This document shows, piece by piece, positions 1 through 11,925 of a DNA stretch of 64,000 nt (the stretch's first letter is position 1; each line of letters starts with the position of its first letter). The stretch is taken from the NCBI RefSeq assembly GCF_037042905.1, contig NC_087247.1, positions 75,686,420 through 75,750,419 on the forward strand. The letters run 5' to 3'. The position numbers and the translations under genes are program-made. Below the pieces are notes generated by a model. It ran no database searches and was not told the DNA's origin. It was given only the letters and a program-made list of their open reading frames with translations. This DNA comes from Lytechinus pictus (lineage: Eukaryota > Echinodermata > Echinoidea > Temnopleuroida > Toxopneustidae).

Positions 1-1237
1 TTATAAATAATAGAAAACTTATTTATAAATAATGGAAAAACGAATTGCAATTATTTATAAATAATGAAGTATGTAAATTCATTATTTATAAATAATAAAA
101 AACAAATAATCATTATTTATAAATAATGATAATTTGTTTTTCATTATTTATAAATAATGATAATTTGTTTAAGTATGTAAATTCATTATATCATTATTTA
201 TAAATAATGATTATTTGTTTTTCATTATTTATAAATAATGATTATTTGTTTTTTATTATTTATAAATAATGAATTTACATACTTCATTATTTATAAATAA
301 TTGCAATTCGTTTTTCCATTATTTATAAATAAGTTTTCTATTATTTATAAATAATAATTATTTATTAACAATGCCAGTGCACATTTCTTTATTTATAAAC
401 AATTTGTTGAGTTTTCCATTATTTATAAATAATGACCATTTGTTAAATAATGAAAACGTCTACTTCATTATTTATAAATAATTTTTTCGAGTGCACCATT
501 ATTCTCATTATTTATAAATAATCATTATTTAATGTTCGAGTTTTCCATTATTTATAAATAAAGATTATTTGTTAAATAATGAATTATCTACCTCATTATT
601 TATAAATAATGATAATTTGTTTAAGTATGTAAATTCATTATATCATTATTTATAAATAATGAAAAACAAATTATCATTATTTATAAATAATGATTATTTG
701 TTTTTTATTATTTATAAATAATGAATTTACATACTTCATTATTTATAAATAATTGCAATTCGTTTTTCCATTATTTATAAATAAGTTTTCTATTATTTAT
801 AAATAATAATTATTTATTAACAATGCCAGTGCACATTTCTTTATTTATAAACAATTTGTTGAGTTTTCCATTATTTATAAATAATGATCATTTGTTAAAT
901 AATGAAAACGTCTACTTCATTATTTATAAATAATTTTTTCGAGTGCACTATTATTCTCATTATTTATAAATAATCATTATTTAATGTTAGAGTTTTCCAT
1001 TATTTATAAATAAAGATTATTTGTTAAATAATGAATTATCTACCTCATTATTTATAAATAATGAAAATTCATCGTGTTTCATTATTTATAAATAACAATT
1101 TTGTTTCAATATCCCATAACAATTTTTACAGTTTGCCATATTATATACAAATAATCATTATTTATATACAAATAACCATTATTTATAAATAATGGAAAAC
1201 TCGCTATAACATGCAAATGTGGGACCGCCCATGATAT
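1..1237. repeat. AT-rich palindromic-word array, left outer arm
   Basis: Dozens of copies of the perfectly self-complementary 16-mer ATTATTTATAAATAAT, separated by short variable words such as GAAAAACAAATAATC. A higher-order duplication is visible: about 250-560 recurs at 690-1010. The same array occurs inverted at 41840-42930. No gene is present. Confidence 0.9.
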
Positions 1238-1250
1238 TGTAGCATAATGA
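1238..1250 (+). repeat. 5' LTR, first 13 bp
   Basis: TGTAGCATAATGA here equals the start of the 3' LTR at 18234. The rest of the 5' LTR resumes at 13000, after transposon A. Confidence 0.6.
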
Positions 1251-2300
1251 CCCTTACAAAAAATTCCTGTAGTACTCTGTGATATGTACTGCAGGAAGTA
1301 TCGCAGGAAAGTACTGCAGGAATTACGTGCACGTAATTTGGGACGGTACTACAGAAATGTACAACAGGAGTACAACAGGTCCGTGTCCTGTGATACTTCC
1401 TGTGGTAATAACCGCATAAGTATGGCAGGAAGTATGACAGGACACGATCACCACAACCGCTACAACCGCTACAACCACTACCACACTACTATTAGTACTA
1501 CAGGACAGTATCACAGGATAGTATCACAGGATAGTATCACATGATAGTATGACAGGACAGTATGACAGGATAGTATGACAGGATAGTATGACAGGACAGT
1601 ATGACAGGACAGTACTACAGGAATACCGCAGACCAGTATCACAGGGAAGTACTACAGAACAGTATCGCAGGACAGTACTACAGGAGTACCGCAGGCTTCT
1701 GGTACTGTGTCCTGTAGTACTGTCCTGTGATACTGGTCTGGTATTCCTGTAGTACTGTCCTGTGATACTGGTCTGGTATTCCTGTAGTACTGTCCTGTGA
1801 TACTGGTCTGGTATTCCTGTAGTACTGTCCTGTGATACTGGTCTGGTATTCCTGTAGTACTGTCCTGTGATACTGGTCTGGTATTCCTGTAGTACTGTCC
1901 TGTGATACTATCCTGTGGTGATAAATAGTATCACAGGACAGTATGACAGGACAGTACTTTAGGAATTCCGCAGACCAGTATCACAGGAAAGTACTACAGA
2001 ACAGTACTACAGGACAGTACTGCAGGAATACCAAGAGACCTTACCGCAGGACAATTCCTGCAGTACTGTCCTGTGGTATTCCTGTGATACTGATCTTTGA
2101 TATCTTCTGTGGCATTATTGGTCTCATCCTGCAGCCTTCTTGTGATACTTTACTGTGGTAATCCTGCAGGGGTATTCTTGTTGATTTCCTGTGACAATCC
2201 TATGGTATTGTCCTGTAGTAGTCTGTGCGATTTTCTCACGACACCGTCCTGCACTGGTTTGTTAGGCGTAGTAGTTTGTAAGAATTTCCTGTGATCCAGC
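1251..2300. repeat. Subterminal word array of transposon A, left
   Basis: Short words of the type CTGTAGTACTGTCCTGTGAT and its complement are repeated in both orientations, including five near-identical tandem units at about 1720-1890. It pairs with the array at 11926-12999. The frames at 1284-1544 and 1943-2161 are by-products of the array. Confidence 0.85.
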
Positions 2301-2636
2301 ACAACAACTTTGACATCTTGACTAATGAAAAGAGGCGTGAAAAAACCCACAAATTTGCAAAGACGTTAAAAGCATATTCACATACCTTTATTATGTATGA
2401 GCTGTACTATGCACAGTATAGAACATCTTTGATATCATAAATGACTGCTAGAATAATGCAGTAACATTTCATCTTTAGGATAAGACATGTACAAAGATTT
2501 ATATCCATGAACATTGAGATGCCACATGAACTACTTTCACTATTCATACATTGCTGCCATTTTGAGATCACATAAAGAAAGCTAGATTCGACCCAGAATC
2601 CTTCCCTCTAACACAACAATAAGCGATTATTATTAA
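2301..2636. other. Interior of A, nothing recognised
   Basis: Single-copy-looking sequence between the left array and a small MITE. The minus frame at 2150-2350 runs into the array and is not supported as a gene. Confidence 0.4.
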
Positions 2637-2797
2637 TACCTTGGTCACATTCCTTGACCGGTTGCCTTACGGCGAGACAAAATCAGCAGTTTTAGGTATT
2701 CCTGTACAAACCACCCACGTGTAGCTGGTACAAGGATGATTAAGACTGTTAATTTTGACTCGACGTAAGGCCACGAGCCGGCGAATGTAACCAAGGC
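2637..2797. mobile_element. 161-bp TTAA-flanked MITE
   Basis: Termini TACCTTGGTCACATTC and GAATGTAACCAAGGC are inverted copies. Direct TTAA flanks lie at 2633-2636 and 2798-2801. Confidence 0.7.
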
Positions 2798-2801
2798 TTA
2801 A

Positions 2802-4193
2802 CCAGTATTATGGTTGCAAAAAAAACTGTAATAGCTGAGCAATTGCATTTTTCCCTTCTTGTCAACACCCGATTGGCTTAATACTAAAAGCAGAACATCC
2901 TTTACTCAACCATGTTATGAAACAATGGATAACCACTTCTGCATGTACAGATAATGCATGGTGCACATACAGTAAGGGATGAAATTATGATGTGTTGATC
3001 ACCAGTATAAACTTAAAGTACATGAACGTAATCATAATCACTTCATTTTGCTCAGAATTCACTTAAGTCCATAAATACTGAAAGATATTTTTGAATGAAT
3101 TTCACATGATTTAGAACGTTCACCATAGGTTAGAAAAAATATGAACATAAGATTACTTTGCCAAAACGTAGATCAAATCTATTGAGACATTAACCTTTTT
3201 GACATTGAATAGGCATATCATTTTACACAGTCTTCTTGTCTAAGAATTGCTCCAACTACGTATTGAAGGGTTATATATGAATGTAAGCATGAGCCCATCA
3301 TAAACACGAAATTGCGGCATGTAATTTGATTTGCTACATGTCATAATTGATAACTAAATGACGTTCAATACTTGATGTTGCTACATAAAATAATTAAGGT
3401 CATGTGGCAATGTGAATTCATACCTACTCGAGTCATTTAGTAATTTCAATTAGTATATGACCTAATTAATTATGACATATAGCTCAAAATTGACTTGAAT
3501 AATTATGACCAATTTGATTGACCTCAATTATTTGAAGTAGCAACATCAATTATTTAACATAAGCACTCTCAATCGAGGTGGAGTAACTCTTCTTTAGGTC
3601 ATGTTACTATTCGAATTGGAACATGTCATTGTTTAGGTCATGCAGCAATTCAAATTACTTGCTCAAGTAAACAATTACAATTGTAATATCACGCAAAATG
3701 AATTAGCTGTACATGACATAATTCTGTTCTTTGATGGGCTTATGCTTCCATATATTAAGTAAATGGCTTTAATTCTTAATGATTATCCAAAAATTCATAT
3801 ACATAAAATAAACCAATATGAAGAGCATCATATCCAAAGTGATCACCAGTTCACCCAATGTTACAGTACAAAAATAAAAAGCTGATTTTCTTATGTACTT
3901 TCACACATGTTATACATGTGCACTGTATGTCACTTGACCCTGGCAGACAATAGAATTGACAAGCAGTGAGTCCTACATGTACATGTAGCTGCCTGGTTTG
4001 CATACTTTAATGTTATATGAATTTCAATCATGGCCATGTGCTGTTTATACACTAAATGGAGGGATCTTGTCATAATGTTATGTCAATTAAAAACTGAATA
4101 AAATCCCAATTATCCTGAATAGCTAGACTAGCCCCCTTGCAATGGACATTGTAATCTTGTTTTCTTTTACCTTTCATTATTTTTGAAAATTTT
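2802..4193. other. AT-rich interior of A with a diffuse inverted repeat
   Basis: No gene seen. GATGTTGCTAC near 3371 pairs with GTAGCAACATC near 3541, and the words AATTATGAC and GGTCAT recur between them, suggesting an old foldback MITE of about 3330-3700. Confidence 0.4.
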
Positions 4194-4201
4194 CATACAA
4201 C

Positions 4202-5128
4202 TAGGGCTGGGACTAAAACCCGGGTACCCGAGTAGAAAAATCAATACCCGATACCCGAAAATTGCTCACCAGTATAATGTACATGTATTTGATTTGTATT
4301 GCGTAGTGTAAGACATGATTGTAACTCATTACAAAAGTACACAAGCCTCATTTTGAATTTCACCAATTACCCTCTAAATATCCATAAATATACAAGTTTT
4401 CAAGTGATGATGATGTGACCGAGATCGTTCAATCATCGCCATGTTTCTTTTGCAGCGCAGTGACGTCATCCAGCCACTGCGACGCAAACCAATTTATGAA
4501 TGAAAATATAGTAAGCATGCGCATTGCAAGCCTCAGCCCCACGCAGTATTACGTCAAAACAAGTCTGCAATACTCTGTCACCTCATACCAAAATCGACCT
4601 ACGAAGCACCAGCCAATCACGTTCTTGTTACCATTTTTAGTTCATCATAAACCGAAAATGGGAACACGATCGTGATTGGCTGGCGCATTTGACGCTCCGA
4701 AACCCGGAAATCAATAGACTTTGTTCACGTAGCGATACAAACTCACGAACACGATGTAATATCGATGCTACTTCGTAAGATTTTGACGGAAAAGCAAGAA
4801 TAAAAATTTGCTTACCTGTGCAGTATCGGTGAGAAAACCTTTTATAATTCATATGATATATAGGAAAGTGGAATTCTAGGTCGATTTTGGTACGAGGTGA
4901 CAGAGTATTGAAACTTGTTTCGATGGAATACTGCGTGGGGCACGGGAGGCTTGCAATGCGCATGCTTACTACATTTTCATTCATAAATTGGCTTGCATCG
5001 CATTGGCTTGATGACGTCACCTATGGGGTTTTTCCACCAGTCATATTTCAAGTGACATGATTTTCAGGTACCCACCCGAAAATTACCACGGGTACCCGAA
5101 GAGAAAAAACCCGAAAGTCCCAGGCCTA
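4202..5128. mobile_element. 927-bp hAT-type foldback MITE
   Basis: Starts TAGGGCTGGGACT and ends AGTCCCAGGCCTA, flanked by an exact 8-bp duplication CATACAAC (4194-4201, 5129-5136), as hAT elements make. Long imperfect inverted arms cover most of the element: the segment around 4400-4620 recurs inverted at 4850-5030. The frames at 4415-4675 and 4637-5020 are the two arms read in opposite directions, not genes. Confidence 0.85.
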
Positions 5129-5199
5129 CATACAACTCTTTGTTTTTTTTTATACTTTATCAAAGCTTTTATGATTATAAATGTAATTAAATAATTTGA

Positions 5200-5842
5200 C
5201 TTGATAAATGTATATTACTGGTATACTAATTGTGAATTTTTAGCAAGAAACAGTATTTGTGTTGGATTAATACATAAAAATGTTGCGAAATTTCGGAACA
5301 GCGTACCCAGGCATCACAAATTTGGTCTCAAAAGATGTGCAAGACTTGAAAGTAAAAAGGCAGCTAACAGCCTCCCAGTTATTAACCCTTAGTTAAATTG
5401 GACCAATTTGACCCCCCCCCTTCCAAAAATTTTGCGACCATGCTGTCGCACAATTTTTTTAAAACATGCCTCTTTCTAGTCTTGTGCATCTTTTGAGACC
5501 AATCTTGTGTCACCCGGTACGTGGTTCTGTAATAACGTGACATTATGTAAGTACATGTCATACCAAAAATTGCTCAAAAACGTGATTTTGTGTACAAAGT
5601 CAATGCAATAGAGGAAAAAGTATGATTTTGTATTCTAATTACGCATAAATTAGTATTATCACTTACTAACAATTTGCGTGACATAATTTACAATTTAATT
5701 TTGTAAATTATGCCCTAGACAACCCATGTGCCAATGTTAGACGCGATTGTGCGGTCAAGATCTCAAGGAAGGGGGGGGGGGCCCTGGAAACCCCCCCTCC
5801 CCCCTTCCCCGGCCATATCAACTCCCAAAATACCCTGGCTTT
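5200..5842 (-). repeat. Copy of the G-rich TIR repeat seen at 57946-58674
   Basis: Complement of 5400-5842 matches 57958-58560: GCCAGGGTATTTTGGGAGTT, then a G run, then GACTTTGTACACAAAAT and TTTTGAGCAATTTTTGG. A second partial copy in the other direction lies at 5270-5395. The repeat abuts or interrupts the candidate exon ending at 5843. Confidence 0.6.
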
Positions 5843-5939
5843 AGTTGACTTTCTGGCTCCTCTTGAGTAGTCACCATTCATTGGACAGCTTGTTTTTATC
5901 CAAGTCTGTATAGCACGAGGCAGCTTAATCTGTAGAAAA
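5843..5939 (-). CDS. Candidate exon, unknown protein (transposon A, minus strand)
   Basis: Read on the minus strand, a strong acceptor (a T-run, then CTACAG) precedes ATTAAGCTGCCTCGTG, and the frame is open for 31 codons (IKLPRAIQTWIKTSC..., then GDYSRGARKST). It runs into the repeat ending at 5842, so its donor is not seen. Its phase 0 start does not fit the exon ending at 6288 (phase 1); a linking exon of suitable length may lie between, or the copy may be broken. I do not recognise the family. Confidence 0.35.
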
Positions 5940-6033
5940 AAAAACACAGACCATTACGATAACATGAACAACATAAAAATACAAGAAATAAGGTGTTTTG
6001 CCCCCATCTAGATCTCTTTTCACAAGTACACAT

Positions 6034-6077
6034 CTATCGGATAATGAGGTCCTTGCGGCTATCTCTCTTAGCATATT
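6034..6077 (-). CDS. Alternative in-phase terminal exon, unknown protein
   Basis: After the acceptor ATAAGCAAG the sequence continues the phase of the exon ending at 6288 (G plus AA), reading EYAKRDSRKDLIIR and then TAG. The polypyrimidine tract is weak. It could be the last exon of the candidate gene or chance. Confidence 0.25.
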
Positions 6078-6287
6078 CTTGCTTATAAAAGCAAACTAAG
6101 CCGAAGAGTGACAAACAATTTATAATGCAAACAAATTGTCATAAGCACATATTGAAACTCTTTAATAAAACAATGAAGAATAAATCTACATCTTCTAACA
6201 AGGATTACACTGTATGCCACTGCATGAATACAATCTGCTTAATTTTGCAATTATAATATCTACTGAAGTGAATGCCTATATAATCAC

Positions 6288-6407
6288 CTTTTATGAACTC
6301 CAACCGTGTCTTGTACAAGAACATGGCCTTTTCTGTGTACACCTGTAGTATCTTTCCCACATAATGCTGGACTTGCTGCTCGATCATCCAGAGATCCCTC
6401 TTTGAAT
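6288..6407 (-). CDS. Candidate exon, unknown protein (transposon A)
   Basis: A 120-bp open exon on the minus strand bounded by an AG acceptor and a GGTGATT donor. It encodes SKRDLWMIEQQVQHYVGK, then ILQVYTEKAMFLYKTRLE. It begins with two bases that complete the codon left open by the exon at 7615, so the two join in frame. The composition (mixed charged and aromatic residues, predicted helical) looks like a real protein and not a repeat by-product. Family not recognised. Confidence 0.5.
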
Positions 6408-6585
6408 CTTTAATGAAATGAAATGAATTTGAGTGACATAGTAAAATTTTATTTGCAGGTTAATACAAATACATGATGTAATAAAAATACATGATAAAAC
6501 TTCTTCATTTCCATATTTCAGTGTTACAATTCAGGTGCAAAGAGTCATATTCTTTAATAATATTCAACATAAAATCAATGAAAAC

Positions 6586-7572
6586 TAGTGCTGTTGTCGA
6601 TAGGCCTCATATCGACATTGATGTCGACATACGAAGGATTTTCAAAATTCCGACATGTCGACATGCACGCACCCACATCGACATGTAAACATAAAATAAA
6701 AAGGGGTCTAGCCTACAATCACGAGTGTAAAGATTAGCTGAAAAGTTAGAAGCATTTATCCACAGTAATTGGCGCGATTAAAAGGTTTATTCAGCTTAGC
6801 AGCGCATTAAATGAAAAAAGAATATCTGCGAGCTGTGCGGCAGTAGAAATACGTCAGTGCAGGGCCGGCCTGCCCGATCGAGTCGCCCTCGATATCCCGT
6901 TATAGCGAGAGTAGCATTCACCGTACCCATCCACGGAAATATGTACCCATCGCGCGCTATTCACCGTGCTTGATAATACGTTGCTCCTCAATGCATTACT
7001 TTTCACATAAACGTGAGCAGCAGCGAACACGTGTTTTTGTCAAAGTTGTGACTGCCGCAATTGAGCGCTTACTTCATATCACGAAGTCACAGAAAACTTC
7101 CCTTCATTCGTTTGGAGATCATTGCACGGATCGCCGCGGAAGTGATACTGAAATTATCGGTCGATTTTCATTACTTTTCATTGTCAAATTGAGGAGCTTG
7201 CGTTTGCAGCAATGATCACTGTTGTAATTGGTGATTCTCAAATTGGCTACGAGTGTTATTGAGCAATGCTTTCGAAACCGGATCCTGGTACAAAAACTTG
7301 ATTCTCCAGAAAAAAAATGTGGATTAAATCGGTGATTTTGGAAGCTCAATTCCCGAACTGAGCCTGTATTATATAGATCTAGTGTGGGGATATCACTCGT
7401 GTCAAGGTGAATATATTTGATTGAGAGTGTTGTTCCACGATCGAATGCTTTTTTTTTATGTTAGGGAGCCCAGGCTAAATTACGGTCCCTTTTTCATGTC
7501 GACATTGTCGATGTCGGGATTAATTTTTAAGCGACATGTCGACATGGATTTTTGTTCCCGACAACAGCGCTA
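6586..7572. mobile_element. 987-bp hAT-type element
   Basis: Ends TAGTGCTGTTGTCG and CGACAACAGCGCTA are inverted copies, flanked by the exact 8-bp duplication ATGAAAAC (6578-6585, 7573-7580). Subterminal words TCGACAT and ATGTCGA repeat at both ends. No transposase frame is seen. It would lie in an intron of the candidate minus-strand gene. Confidence 0.85.
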
Positions 7573-7614
7573 ATGAAAACATTAAAAGTAGAGGAGCATT
7601 TTAACCTTACTCAC

Positions 7615-7716
7615 AGTCTGTTATTGTCGCTAAAGTCTTTACAATAAGAAGATTGGGCACTTTGCCGACATCGCGTAATGCTTTGCATCGATTTACATGT
7701 ATAATAGTCTTTGTGC
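7615..7716 (-). CDS. Candidate exon, unknown protein (transposon A)
   Basis: On the minus strand the frame reads TKTIIHVNRCKALRDVG, then KVPNLLIVKTLATITD, and stops at an excellent donor GTGAGTAAG. Starting after CTAG (high end 7716) it has two bases that complete the codon left by the candidate first exon at 9317; starting after ATAG (7726) it is phase 0 instead. The 3' end leaves one base, matching the exon at 6288-6407. Family not recognised. Confidence 0.45.
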
Positions 7717-7972
7717 CTAGTCTTTTCTATGTAGTGTCTTTAATATGTAGATAAAACATGCGTCCTTTAGCTAGTTAGACGAACAATTTTGGAAATTAAA
7801 GACGGATCCATATTTTATCAACCGGAAGAGAAATTAGTGCTTAAATGAAGCTATTTGAGGGATATTGATGATATTTAGGGTGAATTGACTTCACATCTTT
7901 TCGTAAGTTTGTCATGTTCATAGAAGGCCGGACTTGATTTTATAGAAACCTCTTTTAAATTTGTGGGATTGC

Positions 7973-8037
7973 CTACCTCGAGTGAAGTTTGTGCAGGCTC
8001 CACTCCACTTCACTATTGCTACACTACGCTCCACCTA
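7973..8037. repeat. Half-copy of the palindromic MITE at 20218-20369
   Basis: TACCTCGAGTGAAGTTTGTG, then CTCCACTCCACTTCACTA and CTACACTACGCT match one arm of the 20218 element. The second arm is missing and the 8041 foldback begins here. Confidence 0.5.
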
Positions 8038-8040
8038 CCC

Positions 8041-8575
8041 AAACTTTGAGACCGTGAACTGGATCTGTCTTATTCCGAGTGACAAAAAGTGGGATCTTAT
8101 GGGGGGGGGGGATATCAAATTCATGCAACATCACGCTCTTTAAAAAAATTAAAACTAATATTCTTCCTGCACACAAAGTTTCAGTTCTTCTCCATGCCTC
8201 TATCCGTCTCAAAATTGATGATTTAGAGCCAACATGAAGTTTCTCACACGTATCAATATTCAATACATCGCATGCGTGTGAGGTCGGTCGGGTCAGACCA
8301 GGCCCGGTATCTCGCGAATATTGCATCCGCATGCAATGTTTTGAAATCGGCAGCGAATTATAAATATGTGTGAGGAACTTCATGTTGGCTCTAAATCACC
8401 AATTTTGAGACTGATAAAAGCATGGAACTAAATGAAACTTTGTGTAAAGTAAGAATATTAGTTTTAATTCTTTTTAAAAATCAAGATGTTGCATGAATTT
8501 TATATTCCCCACCCCCATAAAATCCCACCTCTGTCACTCAGAATATCAGATCGAGTTCATGGTCTCGAAGTTCGC
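8041..8575. mobile_element. Foldback MITE, about 535 bp
   Basis: AACTTTGAGACCGTGAAC at the left pairs with GTTCATGGTCTCGAAGTT at the right. The arms extend about 200 bp each (8041-8240 against 8375-8575), including ATGATTTAGAGCCAACATGA and its complement. The opposing frames at 7961-8143 and 8024-8383 are arms, not genes. Confidence 0.75.
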
Positions 8576-9316
8576 GTCTGTAACGTTGGCGAAGAACAAT
8601 AGAAAACAAGATGGCGGCGTAAACATCGGGCAAGTCTCTTCCGTCTAATCATGATATTTTTCGCATTTTTTGGAATGAATTTCTTCTTCAAAAATAACGA
8701 CGAGAGCGTAGAAATGTTGGAAATTAAGTTTTATCCCATGTACATGATTTAGGTCTAACGTTAGGCTAGATCTTTTAGAAGGAAAGTAGAAATCTCGGGG
8801 CCGGGGGTGAAAGTTTCAAGTTTTGGCTTCCTCTGTGTGGGTATATGAGAAAGGATCCCTGGCTTCATATGAGAGTGACCTTACGAAGTTACGTTAGTAA
8901 ATGATTTTCACTCTCTAGAAGCCGCCTGGCTAGGCCTACAGCCATTCCCGATCACGATATTTTGAAAAGTGGTGGATATATTGACTTCAAATGTGACTGA
9001 GAGACTTGTCATGACATTTGGGAACAAATATTGGTGATGAGGTATGCTGGTATTAATCGGCCGGTGCGAAACTGCATTAGCGCCCACCCCTGACCTGGCT
9101 ACAATCATGACAATACAAACATCCTCACCGCCGCCATCAATATACTACTAACTTAGCCAGCCGTTGGCCGTCCCCGGCCGCGCACACCGCAGATCAGCCC
9201 CCACCCGATAAGCGATCGGGAACAACGGCAGTGCAGTGGCCGTACGGTAATGATTAAACATTCGAAGAAATTTAAGTGCATGCCGCGCCAAACTACGAAA
9301 AATGGATCTAACTTAC
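8576..9316. other. Interior of A, GC-richer, no gene identified
   Basis: No repeat or coding exon is supported. ATGGCGGCGTAA near 8612 looks like a start but stops after two codons. The part near 9130-9240 is GC-rich. Confidence 0.4.
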
Positions 9317-9411
9317 TGTTTAGCCTGTTGTGTGAATGTCTTAAGAAGTCGTTGTCCGAATCTGATCCATATTCTGTTAGTTTTTGTTGAAATATTGACG
9401 GCCTTCTTCAT
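9317..9411 (-). CDS. Candidate first exon, homologous to 32029-32117 in transposon B
   Basis: On the minus strand it reads LTEYGSDSDNDFLRHS, then HNRLN, and ends at donor GTAAGTTAGAT. Transposon B has LKEYGLDMDNDFEDI, then CSRLN, before the same donor. Homology extends upstream through AAGAAGGCCGT to a nearby G/C run in both elements, so this may be a promoter plus first exon. Caution: the opposite strand is also open and similar in both copies (LTYCLA...LRSRCP), so the coding strand is not proven. This copy lacks an in-frame ATG near the equivalent of B's start. Confidence 0.4.
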
Positions 9412-10729
9412 CAAGCTTCGGGTTCAGCTGAGCAGTTACGAACGTTTTTTTTCAAATGGCGGAACCGGAAACACGTATACGGTACAGTCCGTGCGTTTGT
9501 ACGGGCCGGGGAGCTCGGAGGGGGGGGGGGGGGGGGGGGTCTTACTTTTTACTTGGCAACCAGACAATTTGACTATTTTCGCCATCATTTATATATCATA
9601 TTATTAACGTAAAGGAATTGAATAAAGTAAAATTCAAATATTTATTTCTTCTTCCTTTCTTTTTCTTTTCTATGTCTTTTAATTTTTTTCTTTCTCTTTA
9701 TTCTTTTTTTTTAATATAAGGATAGGATTTAAAAACATGTCTCACAATTTTACTGAAAATATGTTACTAGTATATAGGCCTACTAGTATGCAAGTAGGAT
9801 GACAAAGAAAGCAATGAGGAAAATCACAGCTCCAATCCTATGTATTTTTAATTTTATTTCTTTTCAAAAACACACATTTTATCCTTTCTTGCGATCGAAG
9901 GAAAGATCCCTTTATAAGGTTCAAGTAGTAAAAGAAAATAATCGTAGATCAAGTGCCGGCAGGGTATTTTGATAAGGGGTGGAGGAGCAAGACAAGCAAA
10001 TATAAAGATACCATTTTGAAGCGAAACATAAGAAAAGATAATAACTTTGCCAACGAGGTAAAAAATAATATGATATCGGTTGTGACACTTTAAGGATGGA
10101 AAATAGTTTGAAAATATATAGATACAAACTTCATAAAAATTAGAAAAAAAGAAGCAAAATAAACTGCCATCATATGTGAACAGAGATACAAGATTGTTCT
10201 TGCAATTAAAAAACATATTTACAAACTATATATAGCTTCGCATCATAAAAATAGATTGAAAATATCCAATTTTATTTGATTTAAAAAGAAATAGATATAA
10301 ACCAGCCTGGCTAACATATTGCAAGGTGGCAAAGATATAAACCGGGGATATAAAGCAAAAAATAGGCCTTAAAATGGAAATTAAATATCCTATTTTTAGT
10401 TTATCCTATTCCACCTGTAAAAAATATTGTGAATAGGAGAACAAATATTGAAGTAATTTTATTTATAATAATATATTTGTAAGAAAATAGGTCCTTTTTA
10501 CTAAAAAAAAATAAATAAAAAAATAGATGGGAAACTTGGAAAAATGTATTTTCTCGCAATAAAAACTTTAAGGGGTCAGAATCGCATTAAAACTTGGTTA
10601 TGAAACGTGTAAAACAAAATCTTAGATAGCATTTTAACTGAGATTTATTTTTTAATCAACATTCAACGCTGAACTTTCTTATGTTAATTGTTTATCAATA
10701 TTTTGTGAAAACAGATAGTGTGCACATCG
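9412..10729. other. AT-rich interior of A with a G run
   Basis: A run of about 20 G lies at 9519-9539, in the equivalent place to the G run at 31925 in B. The rest is AT-rich. The minus frame at 9854-10216 is low-complexity and not supported as a gene. Confidence 0.4.
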
Positions 10730-11008
10730 TCATGAATATTCATTTGGTGGGCTGATGATGTGACATTCCCATTTTTCTTTTTTAATGTTAGATATGAAAT
10801 TATGATTATCTATTTTTTCAATACATGTGTAAATAATGTGTCCCCATTGTAAAGTTGCTGCATTAAATAACTAATGCGGTTAATTAGTCGTCATTCCAAT
10901 TGTTTAAGTTCTTGGTAGAAATATGTTGAATAAATCTAATTTCATATATTGTACAAAAGAACATGGGATATGACATCATCAGCCCACCTAATGAATATTC
11001 ATGAGACA
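10730..11008. repeat. Inverted repeat, likely MITE
   Basis: CATGAATATTCATTTGGTGG, then GCTGATGATGTGACAT at the left pairs with ATGACATCATCAGCCCACC, then TAATGAATATTCATG at the right. The element may extend further on both sides. Confidence 0.6.
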
Positions 11009-11925
11009 TGCCTAAATAAAACTGTTTCATGGGAATATTGCAAATCCTTAAAATTCAACTTAACTTCGTTATTTGTCATCCGATTTTGAATAAATTGTAA
11101 GCATTTTGTTTTGTGAATTTTACTCTATTTATTGATTATCTCTAGCGTTGACCTCCCCTTCAATTATTTTCTTGTAGAAAGAGATGGATGAAGTAGAATA
11201 ATACGTTCATGCTTATATTTTTATTCATTACAATATCTCTTTGAAATTCAACCCGGCTTCCTCACAACCATTAAGCTCTAAGAGTGTTAGGTGTGTCCTG
11301 TATATTTCAACACGTACCCTTTTAAATATAGTCATTTTTTTATTATTCATCCTGTTTTTTATGAAAAATAAGTGGCGAACAAACAAAACAAAAATGATAA
11401 TTGAAATTTAAAAGAGCGCATGAAAAAGAAATAACCCTGAAAACGAACAATAGTCCTCAAAATATAAGTTGCCCATTTTGGGGTCAATAATTTTTCGCAT
11501 TTTTCAATTCGCGCTTTGCTCCTAGTTTTGATCTAGTACGTATAGTACCCTTTCTCGTAGAAATAGAAGCTATCAAACTTAAAACCTCTGAGTCTCAGTA
11601 GGCATAACCCCCCCCCTCGCTGATATAGACCTACACAATGGGACAGGGTGAAATATAATTTTGAAATAGGGCCTATATGTCACAATCTAGCTATCACAAA
11701 ATTAAATTTTCATATAAAAAATTGTACTTTTTAAAATGAATGGTGCCCTTTTAAGCCATATGGCCTTCTAAAAATATAAGACTCAATACGCTACTGACCT
11801 CTCCCGAAACTGAAAAAAAAGATAAATCCCTCACTGGAAATAAAAAAATTAGTCTGTTGTACAAACAGGGCTTCCATACAAGTACTGAAGGAAACTAATT
11901 TTTTCATGTACTGTACCACAGAAAA
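11009..11925. other. Interior of A, nothing recognised
   Basis: AT-rich sequence without a supported gene, TIR or tandem repeat. Confidence 0.4.

Noticed and set aside
4415-5020. Two opposing frames of 86 and 127 residues
   Set aside because: They are the two arms of one foldback MITE, so their similarity is only inverted-repeat symmetry.
8605-8625. Kozak-like AAGATGGCGGCG start
   Set aside because: The frame stops after two codons (TAA).
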